A stretch of DNA of 64,000 nucleotides from Treponema sp. UBA1793 (GCA_002314445.1 DCFX01000081.1:50917-114916), one strand, 5' to 3'; shown: positions 43,343 through 52,918, counted from the stretch's first letter. Program-made: numbers and translations. The notes: generated from the letters alone by a model not told the origin.

Positions 43343-43885
43343 ATGAAATACTACAGAAAACTTTGCGGAAAACATATCTATCTTTCTCCGATAAACGCTG
43401 AAGATGCCGAACAGTATGTCAGCTGGCTTAACAATCCAGAAGTGACAGACAGGCTCGGACAAACAGCAAATGTCACAAGCCTTGAAAGTGAAAAAGAATG
43501 GATTACCAAAAACAGTTCGGAAAAAACATTTGCAATTGTATCGAACGACACCGATTCGCTCATCGGAAACTGCGGATTCAACTGGACTGACCCCGTAAAA
43601 CGCTCCGGTGAAATTGGTATATTCATCGGTGATAAAGAAAACCGCGGGAAGGGGTACGGCACGGAAGCAGTCAATCTTCTGCTTGAATTCGGTTTTAACG
43701 CACTGAACCTTCACAGCATATGTCTTTCCTGTTTTTCTTTTAACGGGCAGGCAGCAGCATGTTACAAGAAATGCGGATTCAGGGAAGCCGGCAGAAAGCG
43801 GGAAGCATCATTCTGCAACGGGAAATACTGTGACGTCATCATAATGGATATCCTTGAGGATGAATTCAGAAAAGAGAGGAATTAG
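43343..43885 (+). CDS. GNAT family N-acetyltransferase (RimJ/RimL-like)
   Basis: 180 residues from the ATG at 43343; the upstream open frame lacks GNAT character. Motif A reads GIFIGDKENRGKGYGTEAVNLLL (acetyl-CoA pyrophosphate loop RGKGYG), followed by SICLSCFSFNGQAAACYKKCGFREAG. It may acetylate a protein N-terminus, small molecule or antibiotic. No Shine-Dalgarno is present; a TATACT box (43330-43335) lies seven bases before the ATG, suggesting a leaderless message. Confidence 0.88.
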   Translation: MKYYRKLCGKHIYLSPINAEDAEQYVSWLNNPEVTDRLGQTANVTSLESEKEWITKNSSEKTFAIVSNDTDSLIGNCGFNWTDPVKRSGEIGIFIGDKENRGKGYGTEAVNLLLEFGFNALNLHSICLSCFSFNGQAAACYKKCGFREAGRKREASFCNGKYCDVIIMDILEDEFRKERN

Positions 43886-43901
43886 ACCTTTTTAATTTCT
43901 C

Positions 43902-43930
43902 TTGTTCTTTCTTCTATATTATTCTATAAT
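43902..43930 (+). promoter_or_regulatory. Promoter of the GGDEF-EAL gene
   Basis: TTGTTC (43902-43907), 17 bases and consensus TATAAT (43925-43930), eleven bases before the ATG at 43942. No ribosome-binding sequence lies in the remaining leader, which is C-rich. Confidence 0.6.
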
Positions 43931-43941
43931 TATCCCCATCT

Positions 43942-46440
43942 ATGCTGGTAAAGGGTGTGCATAAAAAGCTTATATTGTGCGTCATTTTGTTTATCTTGGC
44001 TGTTTTGCTCATCATATACACCGGCAGCAATCTGTCTCAAAAGAAAACAGCTACAATCCCTTCATCCTCTGCATATTATCCGCAGAAACAGATACTTTTT
44101 ATAAGTTCATACGGTGAATGCCGCAAATCAGTAGGTTTCCAAAAGCGCGGCATATATGAAGTTTTTGATAAAAAAAATATACATCTCGACATTGAATATA
44201 TGGATATGGATCACTACGATACAGCCGAAAACGAGAACCTGTTCTATCAAATGCTGAGTTACAAGCTGCATCATCACGACAAATATGATGCAATCCTCCT
44301 CGGCGACGACGCAGCGCTGCATTTTGCAGAAAAATACCAGGATGAACTGTTTCAGAACATTCCGATGGTCTTTTTCTGTGTCAACGACATCGATGACGCA
44401 CGGGAGGCAGGTAAAAATCCGTACATTACCGGAATCATTGAAGAATTCAGTCTAAGGGAGACTGTCGATATTGCCGCAAAGTTTCATACTGACGCAAAAA
44501 ATGTCATCGCCATATATGACAATTCTCTCACCGGTACCGGGGATCAAAAGCAGTTTTTTGCACTAAAAGACAGCTACCCGGAATATACCTTTTCCGGAAT
44601 CAATTCGTCAGAATGTACATATACAGAAATTGCCCAAAAACTGGAATCAATCCCGAACGACAGCATCGTCATCTATCTGGACAGTCTGGAAAATGCTGAA
44701 AACAAATATTATTCCGTTTCGGACAGTGTGCGGTATATCACCGGACACTGCCCCATACCAGTTTACAGTTCTTCCTTTAAAGGTATGGGCCAGGGACTGA
44801 CAGGCGGAAAATTATTTTCCTTTTTGAATGCAGGCCGTTCTGCAGCCTCCCTCGTTATTACAATTCTTAATGGGACACCTGTTGCAGATATTCCCGTCAC
44901 AACAAAAGATGAAAGCCTGTATTGTTTTGACTATTCCGTTTTAAAAAAGTACAACATCAGTATGGCCCGGGTTCCCCGAAATGCCCGCATAATAAATAAA
45001 TCTCCGACATTTCTGGGACAGTATAAGACAGTTCTGCTTCCCTCCGCCGGCGTACTGGCTCTTATGCTGCTCATACTTATCATCGTTCTCATGGACAATC
45101 TCCATACGAAGCGGTTCGCGTATGCGCTGCAAAGCTACAACCTCCAATTAAAGGAAAAAGAAGAGCAGATTTTCTATCAGACGAAACATGATTATCTGAC
45201 GGGACTGCCGAACAGACAGGATGCAATAAAAACGCTTTCGTCAATGATTGCCGAATCAAAATCTGTCACCATTATGCTTATGGATATTGACGACTTTAAG
45301 GAAATCAACGATTCGGAGGGACACGCCTGCGGAGATGCAATTTTAGTCGAAGCAGGACAGCGGTTTTCAAAGCTTATACATGACGAAAATATTTACGCAT
45401 CCCGTTCAGGAGGAGACGAGTTCCTCCTTCTTACGAAAGAAACAGAGACAGACAGTATAAACTCCCTGCTTAATAAAATCAAAAAACTTTTTGATAAACC
45501 TGTCATGTTCAACAGAAAAGAACATTATCTGAAAATAAGTATCGGCATTGCAAGTTCGGACAGCTGTACTGCAAAAACAAGCGAGCTTATAGGCAACGCA
45601 GATCTCGCAATGTTTTCTGCCAAAAAGTCGGGTAAAAACACATATGTTTATTATGACTCGGTCATGAAAACACAATTTATTCAAAAGAAACAAATAGAAA
45701 CAATACTGAGCGAAGCATGCAGAAATGACGGTTTTAGCGTTTTGTACCAGCCGCAGGTCGATCCGGCTACAGGCAGAACGCATTGTTTTGAAGCGCTTGT
45801 CCGGCTGAAGGATAATCCCATGGCTCCCGGTCTGTTCATTCCTGTTGCAGAAGAAACAGATCTTATCCTGGCCATAGGACGGATTGTAACCGAAAAAGTG
45901 ATTACTCAGATGGTAGAATGGAGAAAACACGGATTTGAGCTCCATCCCGTATCAATCAATTTCTCAAGTAAACAGATACGCGACCGTGAATATGTAAACT
46001 ATTTGAAATCATTGCTCGACATATACAATATTTCGCCAGGTCTTATTGAAATTGAAATTACCGAAAGCATACTGCTCGCTCATAACGCAAACGCCATGAA
46101 ATTATTCGCAGACTTCACCGCGATTGGCGTTAATCTTGCACTGGACGATTTCGGCACCGGCTATTCATCAATAAACTATCTTACGTACATTCCGGTCAGA
46201 AAAATAAAACTTGACAAATCATTTATAGACACTTATCTGCATGAAGGAAAAGATGCAGTCATAGACAATATCATCAGACTTTCCCATTGCCTTGGCCTGA
46301 AAATTACCGTAGAAGGGATTGAAAAAAAAGAGCAGTGCAGCAGGCTTAAAGATTTCTCATGCGATTACATACAAGGTTATTATTTCAGTGCTCCTGTAAC
46401 AGGCGGTGAAATAGAGCAAGCCCGGGACACATATAATTAA
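43942..46440 (+). CDS. GGDEF-EAL cyclic-di-GMP protein with ABC-substrate-binding-like sensor
   Basis: 832 residues. An N-terminal membrane segment (about 9-28) precedes an extracytoplasmic ABC_sub_bind-type domain (about 50-345), a second membrane segment (about 362-384), GGDEF (about 420-580) and EAL (about 590-825). RSGGDEF is intact, and no RxxD inhibitory site is seen five residues before it. EAL residues FEALVRL, EITES, LDDFGTGYSS, KLDKSF and VEGIE are all present. It could both make and degrade c-di-GMP in response to a ligand outside the membrane. Confidence 0.9.
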   Translation: MLVKGVHKKLILCVILFILAVLLIIYTGSNLSQKKTATIPSSSAYYPQKQILFISSYGECRKSVGFQKRGIYEVFDKKNIHLDIEYMDMDHYDTAENENLFYQMLSYKLHHHDKYDAILLGDDAALHFAEKYQDELFQNIPMVFFCVNDIDDAREAGKNPYITGIIEEFSLRETVDIAAKFHTDAKNVIAIYDNSLTGTGDQKQFFALKDSYPEYTFSGINSSECTYTEIAQKLESIPNDSIVIYLDSLENAENKYYSVSDSVRYITGHCPIPVYSSSFKGMGQGLTGGKLFSFLNAGRSAASLVITILNGTPVADIPVTTKDESLYCFDYSVLKKYNISMARVPRNARIINKSPTFLGQYKTVLLPSAGVLALMLLILIIVLMDNLHTKRFAYALQSYNLQLKEKEEQIFYQTKHDYLTGLPNRQDAIKTLSSMIAESKSVTIMLMDIDDFKEINDSEGHACGDAILVEAGQRFSKLIHDENIYASRSGGDEFLLLTKETETDSINSLLNKIKKLFDKPVMFNRKEHYLKISIGIASSDSCTAKTSELIGNADLAMFSAKKSGKNTYVYYDSVMKTQFIQKKQIETILSEACRNDGFSVLYQPQVDPATGRTHCFEALVRLKDNPMAPGLFIPVAEETDLILAIGRIVTEKVITQMVEWRKHGFELHPVSINFSSKQIRDREYVNYLKSLLDIYNISPGLIEIEITESILLAHNANAMKLFADFTAIGVNLALDDFGTGYSSINYLTYIPVRKIKLDKSFIDTYLHEGKDAVIDNIIRLSHCLGLKITVEGIEKKEQCSRLKDFSCDYIQGYYFSAPVTGGEIEQARDTYN

Positions 46441-46566
46441 TTTTTGTGTAACTAATTTTATATAATACGAAATAATTTTTTGTTAATAGGTTTCATATAT
46501 ATGTTTACGATTGTTTATATTAATAGATATATTAAAAATGGGATGAATTGACTCATGAGGTACGTA

Positions 46567-48648
46567 ATGAATCACAAAAAAACAAAGAGCCTGATTTTTC
46601 AGCTTTCACTATGGCAGGGGCTGCTGGTTCTAATTCTTTTTATCGCCATGGCAGTGCTCTCGATTTCTCTGGTATCAAACGGCACGAAAGGTGACTACAA
46701 AGATACGATGGACAGTATGATACCAATTTTTGCAGATACCGTTAATTTATGGACTGAACAATTCGTCAATGAAGTCCATATGTATACACAAGCCGACATT
46801 GTTAAGACCGGTTCCACAGACGAAATAACCGCATGGCTTAGAAGTATTGCAAACCGCCGCTCGGAAAAATTCAGCAGTGTTTTCTTTTGTACACCGGACG
46901 GCATAGCGCACAGCGGGCTGGGGGATGACGTCGATATTTCCGACCGCGACTATTTTAAAGCCATAATGAAAGACGGAACAGATGTTTATATTACAAACCA
47001 GATGCAGTCAAGACTGCTCAACACGGCGGTTTTTGAAGTATGCGTTGCAGCATACAACAATAAAAATCAGAAAATAGGTTTTTTTGCAGGTGTTGTCAAA
47101 ACAGACCTCCTCCAGCAGTTTGTCATGAAAACAAAAATCGGAAAGAGCGGCAATCTGTTTATTATCGACGGAACAGGAACGGTTCTGGCTTATCCTGACA
47201 CAAAAATCCTGCAGTCTGATCTGACTCAGAATAAAGGAGAAGGAATTGCCGAAGTTGCAAAAGACATGATGAGCCGGAAACGCGGCAGAGGTTCAATACG
47301 TATAAGCAGCGAAGAACATTCTGCAATTTTCTACGCACCGGTAGCAGGTACCTCATGGTCTGTAGGGGCTATAATTCCGGAAAGTCAAATCAATGCCACT
47401 GCTGACAAATTTGCAAAATTAATTGCAATCGGCTGTATCTTTTTCGGTGTACTGTTTATGGCAGTCAGCGCACTCCTGATTATACGCCGGATAAAACCTC
47501 TGAAAGACGTCGAAAACGCCGTGAAAAAAATATCTTCAGGAAATGCAGACTTAACCCAGAGAATCGATCAAAGTTCAAATAATGAAATCGGAGCCGTTGT
47601 CCGGGGTGTTAATAATTTTATGGAAAAGCTTCAGTCCATTATAAGCGGTGTGCAGCAGTCAAAAAACACACTTGCATCTTCCGGAAGCAAACTCCAGCTC
47701 GGTATAGAGGATACATCTTCGGCCATTACACAAATACTCGGCGATATCGACAGCGTAAACGGCGAAATACTGAACCAGTCAGCAAGCGTAGAAGAGACAG
47801 CAGGAGCGGTGACTGAAATATCACAGAATATCATTTCCCTTGAAAAAATGATAGAAAATCAGGCATCAGGTATAAACGAAGGCTCGGCTGCCGTCGAACA
47901 GATGATTGCCAACATCGGAACTGTAAACAATTCCGTCGGCAAAATGGCCGCATCATTTGAAGGATTGCAGGAAAGCGCAGGAACAGGAATCACGCGTCAG
48001 GAACACGTAAGCGAGCAGATACAGCTTATCGCCCAACAGTCAGAAATGCTTGAGGATGCTAATGAAGCAATCGCAAGTATTGCAGAGCAGACGAACCTGC
48101 TTGCAATGAACGCAGCAATAGAAGCGGCTCATGCAGGGGAAGCTGGAAAAGGATTCAGCGTAGTTTCCGACGAAATCAGAAAGCTGTCAGAAACATCAAG
48201 CGAACAGTCAAAGACAATCGGTGATCAGCTGAAAAAAATCAATGACTCAATAAAAGCAGTCGTATCCGCTTCGGATGAATCAGGCGTAGTATTCTCATCG
48301 GTAGAAAAAAAGATCAAAGAGACTGATGCACTTGTGAGAAACATACAGAACGCAATGACAGAACAACTTGAGGGTTCAAAACAAATCAGCGAAGCGCTCC
48401 GTCTTATGAACGACACAACGATGGAAGTAAAGACAGCATCTTCCGAAATGAGTACAGGCCAAAAAGCAATTCTTGATGAAGTACAGAGGCTTCAGGATGC
48501 AACCGCCCAGATGAAGGAAAAAATGGCAGAAATGTCGAAAGGTGCAAAACACATCGGCTCAACAGGAGAAAAACTCGAAACCGTTTCAAATGACGTCCGT
48601 GAGGCAATAAGCAGCATCGGTAGTCAGATAGATCAGTTTAAAGTCTAG
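46567..48648 (+). CDS. Methyl-accepting chemotaxis protein with Cache domain
   Basis: 693 residues from the ATG at 46567, which has GAGG six bases upstream; an ATG four codons earlier overlaps that site. There is a membrane segment (about 10-32), a periplasmic double-Cache sensor (about 35-280, with RDYFKAIMKDGTDVYITN and SGNLFIIDGTGTVLAYPD), a second membrane segment (about 285-308), HAMP (310-360) and a long coiled-coil signalling region with the conserved hairpin IAEQTNLLAMNAAIEAAHAG. It senses a small ligand and controls CheA. Confidence 0.95.
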   Translation: MNHKKTKSLIFQLSLWQGLLVLILFIAMAVLSISLVSNGTKGDYKDTMDSMIPIFADTVNLWTEQFVNEVHMYTQADIVKTGSTDEITAWLRSIANRRSEKFSSVFFCTPDGIAHSGLGDDVDISDRDYFKAIMKDGTDVYITNQMQSRLLNTAVFEVCVAAYNNKNQKIGFFAGVVKTDLLQQFVMKTKIGKSGNLFIIDGTGTVLAYPDTKILQSDLTQNKGEGIAEVAKDMMSRKRGRGSIRISSEEHSAIFYAPVAGTSWSVGAIIPESQINATADKFAKLIAIGCIFFGVLFMAVSALLIIRRIKPLKDVENAVKKISSGNADLTQRIDQSSNNEIGAVVRGVNNFMEKLQSIISGVQQSKNTLASSGSKLQLGIEDTSSAITQILGDIDSVNGEILNQSASVEETAGAVTEISQNIISLEKMIENQASGINEGSAAVEQMIANIGTVNNSVGKMAASFEGLQESAGTGITRQEHVSEQIQLIAQQSEMLEDANEAIASIAEQTNLLAMNAAIEAAHAGEAGKGFSVVSDEIRKLSETSSEQSKTIGDQLKKINDSIKAVVSASDESGVVFSSVEKKIKETDALVRNIQNAMTEQLEGSKQISEALRLMNDTTMEVKTASSEMSTGQKAILDEVQRLQDATAQMKEKMAEMSKGAKHIGSTGEKLETVSNDVREAISSIGSQIDQFKV

Positions 48649-48715
48649 AAAACAGGTATGCACCATTGACACATAAAATGAAATTCGTAATTATCCAGAT
48701 TATGGAGGAAGTTTT

Positions 48716-48937
48716 ATGGCTCAATGCGAATGTCTTGCAGGTTGCATTTTTTTTAACGACAAAATGAAGGAACGCCCCGCAATGGGGCAATTGTATAAAA
48801 AACAGTTCTGCCTTGAAGGTGACAATGCGCACTGCGCGCGTTACATGGTACGACAGGCGCTGGGAAAGGAACACGTTCCAACCGACCTGTATCCGAATCA
48901 GGTAGACCGTGCGGCACAAATCATAGCTGCAAAATAG
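48716..48937 (+). CDS. Small cysteine-containing conserved-looking protein
   Basis: 73 residues with GGAGGAA before the ATG. Five Cys (C4, C6, C10, C32, C40) occur in the pattern CxCxxxC...C...C, possibly binding a metal or iron-sulfur cluster. Phrases such as FFNDKM, YKKQFC and CARYMVRQALG look constrained. It lies 67 bases after the chemotaxis receptor and is probably cotranscribed. I do not recognise a named family. Confidence 0.75.
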   Translation: MAQCECLAGCIFFNDKMKERPAMGQLYKKQFCLEGDNAHCARYMVRQALGKEHVPTDLYPNQVDRAAQIIAAK

Positions 48938-48980
48938 CGTTCTTTAGTACTTTTGTCATAAAAACAGATCATTTAAACCA

Positions 48981-49022
48981 TTGTTTTTCCATAACAGTGC
49001 CCTTATACTGGTACTGTTATGG
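48981..49022 (+). promoter_or_regulatory. GH31 promoter with palindrome overlapping the start codon
   Basis: TTGTTT (48981-48986), 17 bases, TATACT (49004-49009), nine bases before the ATG. Arms CCATAACAGT (48989-48998) and ACTGTTATGG (49013-49022) bracket the -10 and include the ATG itself. A dimeric repressor here would block both the polymerase and the start. No Shine-Dalgarno is present. Confidence 0.6.
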
Positions 49023-51277
49023 AAAGAAAATTTCATGCAAAAAAGACCGCAACAGCGGTTTTCATTTCACTTGTTATGCTTGCCTGCATCTCCGCCGCAG
49101 ACAGCCTTACCCCGGTCAGCTTCGTCTTCAGCGGCAGCAGCAGCGGCTGGGTCTCTGTAAAGGCATCGGTAAAAAACGGCAGCGTACCGGGCAGTAATTT
49201 TATGCTGTGCCCGCCGTCCGACGCAAAAAACTTTGTCTTCAACGGACAGAAAGGTGTATGGAAGGAATACGCGGTCACAGTTTCGGAAAACGCGTATACG
49301 CTGTTCTTTCGCGGAAAAAAAATATATACATCTGAATTTAAAACCGCCCGCAACCGTGTACAGGAATACCGGACATGGTATTATGCGGACGATTTTTACG
49401 GACTCGGACAGATGTCCCGCTCGCTCAGCCTCAAGAACCAGACATTCATTCTGTACAACATCGCAAAATACGGAGACCAGACATACGTCGCCGTTCCGTT
49501 TTACACGACAGATGAAGGAAGCGCCGTTTATTATAACGCAGCTTCAAAAGACAGTATTATTTTCCCCGGTCAAAAAAAGGATGCAATTTGTTATCAGTCA
49601 GGAACAGGCTGCATAGAAAGTTTTTACAAACAATGCGGTTCAGTAAAAAACGCTGTTTCAGAATTTTATGCATTCTCCTCATCCGGCTCGCTCCTGCCCC
49701 GGTGGGCTTTCGGCTTTATCCAGTCCAAATACGGTTACCGGAATGCAGATGAAGTTAAAAATCTTGTTACCGGATTTGAAAACAGGAAAATTCCCCTCAG
49801 CGCTGTTGTTCTTGATTTATACTGGTTCAAACATATGGGCGACCTTGACTGGAACAGACAGGAATTTCCCGATCCGGAAGGACTCGATTTATGGCTGGAA
49901 AAGAAGGGAATAAAACTTATTGCAATTTCAGAGCCTTTCCTTACGACAGCAAGCAGCCATTATGATGATTTCAAAAAACTTGGAATGCTTGGTACAGGAA
50001 ATGACGGGACCCCCGTAACGTGGCACGACTGGTGGTGTTTCGACGATTCTGCAGGCTCTGTTCTGAATCCGCTAGACGATGACGCACAGCGCGAACTTGG
50101 AAAAATCTACACGCACATGCTCGACACGGGCATTGACGGATTCTGGACCGATTTGGGCGAACCTGAAAGCGTACCTTCATCAGTGCTGTTCGACGGAGTG
50201 CCTGAATCCGTGTTCCATAATTATTACAATTATTACTGGACAAAAGCCATTCACTCAGGCGTTGCAGACAACAGGCCGGATTACCGCCAGTTTATACTGT
50301 CCCGTTCCGCATATACGGGAAGTTCAGCATACAATGCTTCTACATGGTCGGGGGACGTATCCGTTTCATTTGAAAGCCTTGCAAAACAGCCGGCGCTCGG
50401 CATGGAAGCAGGTATGAGCGGACTGCCGTTCTGGGGAAGCGATGTCGGAGGATTCACACCGGAGCGGATACAGGAAGAATTGTTCGTCCGCTGGTATCAG
50501 TTCGGCGCGTTCACGCCCGTTTTCAGAGCCCACGGTACGGGTTCCCGGGAACCGTGGACTGGAACGGCAGAAGACTGCAGCATCATCAGTTCCGTCATCC
50601 GCACCAGGTACCGGCTGCTTCCGTACATCTACTCGATCGCACACGAAGCCTCTCTGGGCGTGCCGATGATGCGTCCTATGATATATGAGTCGGCAAAAGT
50701 TCCTGCATCGTATCTTGATACTCAGTATATGTTCGGCCCTGCGATTCTTGTCGCTCCCGTCACAAAACCAGCAGCTGATACACCGGTAAAAAACGTCTGG
50801 CTTCCGTCTGGCAGCTGGTATAATTTCTATACGCTTGAAAAAACGACCGGAAAGAGGACGGTAACAGTCCCTGTTGACAGGCAGACTATTCCGGTGTTTG
50901 TCAAAGCAGGAGCCGTTATTCCCCTTGATTTAAACACAGACACCGGCGTACCGGGAAACGGAAAGCAAACGTCCGCCGCCTCAGACCTTGCACTGCTTCT
51001 TACTCCGGAAAAAGGCGTAAAGGTGACTTTCATCCTGTATGAAGACGACGGTGTCACAAACAAATATCTGCACGGTGCATATACAGAAACAGTATTCGCT
51101 CTCAACGGCATGCATCTGTCAGTAAAATACAGCGGCCCTGCCCGCCCGGTAACACTCTGCGTTCCCTCTTCAGCACCAGTGAGCACTGACGGCTGGACTC
51201 CCGCAGTTATCGGAGAATATACAAAAGTATTAAAACGCGTCATCATGCTCTCCGGCAGTGCAGAGTATGATTTATGA
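49019..51277 (+). CDS. Secreted GH31 alpha-glucosidase/transglucosidase-like enzyme
   Basis: 752 residues with an N-terminal signal peptide (MERKFHAKK...LACISA). The nucleophile is Asp378 in GFWTDLGEPE and the acid/base Asp446 in WSGDVSVSFESL. SRSAYTGSSAYNASTWSGD and PFWGSDVGGF are typical GH31 segments, and a beta-sandwich tail ends the protein. The LGEPE variant is shared with some 4-alpha-glucosyltransferases, so transfer activity is possible. The ABC sugar importer that follows should take up the product. Probably periplasmic. Confidence 0.9.
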   Translation: MERKFHAKKTATAVFISLVMLACISAADSLTPVSFVFSGSSSGWVSVKASVKNGSVPGSNFMLCPPSDAKNFVFNGQKGVWKEYAVTVSENAYTLFFRGKKIYTSEFKTARNRVQEYRTWYYADDFYGLGQMSRSLSLKNQTFILYNIAKYGDQTYVAVPFYTTDEGSAVYYNAASKDSIIFPGQKKDAICYQSGTGCIESFYKQCGSVKNAVSEFYAFSSSGSLLPRWAFGFIQSKYGYRNADEVKNLVTGFENRKIPLSAVVLDLYWFKHMGDLDWNRQEFPDPEGLDLWLEKKGIKLIAISEPFLTTASSHYDDFKKLGMLGTGNDGTPVTWHDWWCFDDSAGSVLNPLDDDAQRELGKIYTHMLDTGIDGFWTDLGEPESVPSSVLFDGVPESVFHNYYNYYWTKAIHSGVADNRPDYRQFILSRSAYTGSSAYNASTWSGDVSVSFESLAKQPALGMEAGMSGLPFWGSDVGGFTPERIQEELFVRWYQFGAFTPVFRAHGTGSREPWTGTAEDCSIISSVIRTRYRLLPYIYSIAHEASLGVPMMRPMIYESAKVPASYLDTQYMFGPAILVAPVTKPAADTPVKNVWLPSGSWYNFYTLEKTTGKRTVTVPVDRQTIPVFVKAGAVIPLDLNTDTGVPGNGKQTSAASDLALLLTPEKGVKVTFILYEDDGVTNKYLHGAYTETVFALNGMHLSVKYSGPARPVTLCVPSSAPVSTDGWTPAVIGEYTKVLKRVIMLSGSAEYDL

Positions 51278-51283
51278 ACACGC

Positions 51284-51317
51284 CCTGCATTTTAAAATGC
51301 AGGCAGATACCTTTTTT
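51284..51317 (+). terminator. Intrinsic terminator after GH31
   Basis: A perfect 20-base palindrome (51284-51303, CCTGCATTTT and complement) lies six bases after the GH31 stop codon and is followed by CAGATAC and a T-run (51311-51317). It separates GH31 from the transporter operon. Confidence 0.7.
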
Positions 51318-51318
51318 C

Positions 51319-51382
51319 TTGACAAAATAAAAAAACAGACAGACAATAATATAAGAACTTGTAATACAAGTTCTTATATTAT
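51319..51382 (+). promoter_or_regulatory. Promoter and 37-bp palindrome of the sugar ABC operon
   Basis: TTGACA (51319-51324) and a 17-base spacer give a moderate -10 (GACAAT, 51342-51347). A near-uninterrupted palindrome, 51346-51382, has 18-bp perfect arms around a single A. It would cover the transcription start and is either a strong operator or a leader hairpin. The leader then runs to the AGGAGG at 51531-51536; an AACGTTTTC half-site lies at 51397-51405. Confidence 0.6.
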
Positions 51383-51543
51383 GGCCAGAAACTACAACGT
51401 TTTCGCTGATAATATACAATACGTCTCCTCATAATTCACTAAATTCAAGCTTATCAAAACTGTGTATTGCATATGTTTTGTCGAAAAAAAGCAGCGCGCC
51501 ATTCTATAGGTTCTCTATATGTCAAACCGCAGGAGGAAAAAAA

Positions 51544-52875
51544 ATGATCAAAAGGAAAACAGTACTGTCTTTAGTATTGCTTGCAGCATGTCCGCTGTTG
51601 GTATCCGCCAAAAGCAAGAGTAAATCGGATTCAGGCAAAATTGAAATCAACCTTATGCACTTTTCCACATCAGAGGAGGTAAGCAATAAGAACGGAGGAG
51701 CGACAGCTTTACGCTATGCTATCGATCAGTATCAGAAAAAGCATCCTGACATCAATCTTGTCCTGAATGTCCTTGCAAACAATGAATACAAGGAAAAAAT
51801 CGCGACGCTTTCGGCCGCAAATGACCTTCCCGATGTATTCATGCTGCAGGGAATGAACACGGCATCCTGGTCAAAACAGGGGCTTATTGCTGATTTGACT
51901 GATGCTGTTGCTAAATCACCGTATTCCAAGAATTACGATCAAAAAAAGTTCTATACGTTTACTGCAAACGGAAAACGATATGCCATACCTGCCCTTGCAG
52001 AAGGAACATGCTGTGTAGTCGTATACAATAAAGCAGTGTGGGCAAAAGCAGGCTACAAAACATTCCCGGCAACATGGGACGAGATGATTAAGGCAAAAGA
52101 TGCCATACAGAAAACAGGGGCAAAATATGTCTGTTCGTTTGGCAACAGGGATAAGTGGCAGATTGATTCGTGTTTCCTGTCCACGGTTGGAGACCGCTTT
52201 ACAGGTTCTGACTGGACATATTCCATGATTGAAAACCGGGGTGCAAAATTCACTGATGCGAATTTTCTTGCAGCGCTTAAATTTACCCAGGACATTTTTC
52301 AATCCGGTATATTCAATCCTGATTTCAATGTTGTCTCAAACAATGACTCAAACGACTATTACATTCTCGGACAGTCAGCATCCGCTATCTGCGGCAACTG
52401 GGATGTTTCCTACATCTATGCAAACGCCGACAAAGATGTAATCGAAAATACAGGTTTTGCAGTACTTCCGCAGCCCTCAGGTGCCACAGCTTCATACAAG
52501 ACACACGATACGGGACAGGGGTATGGTCTTGCCATAAGTTCAAAAGTCGCTTCAGATCCGAAAAAACTTGCAGCCTGTGTCGATCTCATCGAATATCTGA
52601 CTGGTCCGGTTTTTGCAGACTATCTTGCAAAAAATTTTGCACTGAGCAGCGTGTACAAAGTACAGAATGTTGATTTGAGCAAATTTGACGCATACACACG
52701 TGACTTCTACAAATTTTATGAAAACCCCGGCTGTGAAATATATGATTCATATATAAACAGTGCTGTCATCGATGTGCTGAACACAAATCTGCAGACAATG
52801 CTTAACGGCACACTTACGCCCGAACAGGTGGCACAAACGGCACAGGCAAAATACGACGAAGTTTATAAAAAATAA
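51544..52875 (+). CDS. Sugar ABC transporter substrate-binding protein
   Basis: 443 residues from the ATG at 51544 (AGGAGG seven bases before); upstream in-frame ATGs lack a ribosome site. The signal peptide is MIKRKTVLSLVLLAACPLLVSAKS, with no Cys at the cleavage site, so it is probably soluble in the periplasm. SBP_bac_1 fold: YQKKHPDINLVLNVLANNEY, LPDVFMLQGM, PATWDEMIKAKDAI, and C-terminal LTPEQVAQTAQAKYDEVYKK. It delivers an oligosaccharide to the two permeases that follow. Confidence 0.93.
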   Translation: MIKRKTVLSLVLLAACPLLVSAKSKSKSDSGKIEINLMHFSTSEEVSNKNGGATALRYAIDQYQKKHPDINLVLNVLANNEYKEKIATLSAANDLPDVFMLQGMNTASWSKQGLIADLTDAVAKSPYSKNYDQKKFYTFTANGKRYAIPALAEGTCCVVVYNKAVWAKAGYKTFPATWDEMIKAKDAIQKTGAKYVCSFGNRDKWQIDSCFLSTVGDRFTGSDWTYSMIENRGAKFTDANFLAALKFTQDIFQSGIFNPDFNVVSNNDSNDYYILGQSASAICGNWDVSYIYANADKDVIENTGFAVLPQPSGATASYKTHDTGQGYGLAISSKVASDPKKLAACVDLIEYLTGPVFADYLAKNFALSSVYKVQNVDLSKFDAYTRDFYKFYENPGCEIYDSYINSAVIDVLNTNLQTMLNGTLTPEQVAQTAQAKYDEVYKK

Positions 52876-52918
52876 ATACAAAGCGATGCTTTAATTTTTG
52901 TATTATAATGAAATACAA

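Noticed and set aside
48954..49018. Possible longer GH31 start upstream of 49019
   Set aside because: No in-frame start with a ribosome site; the ATG at 49019 begins a proper signal peptide.
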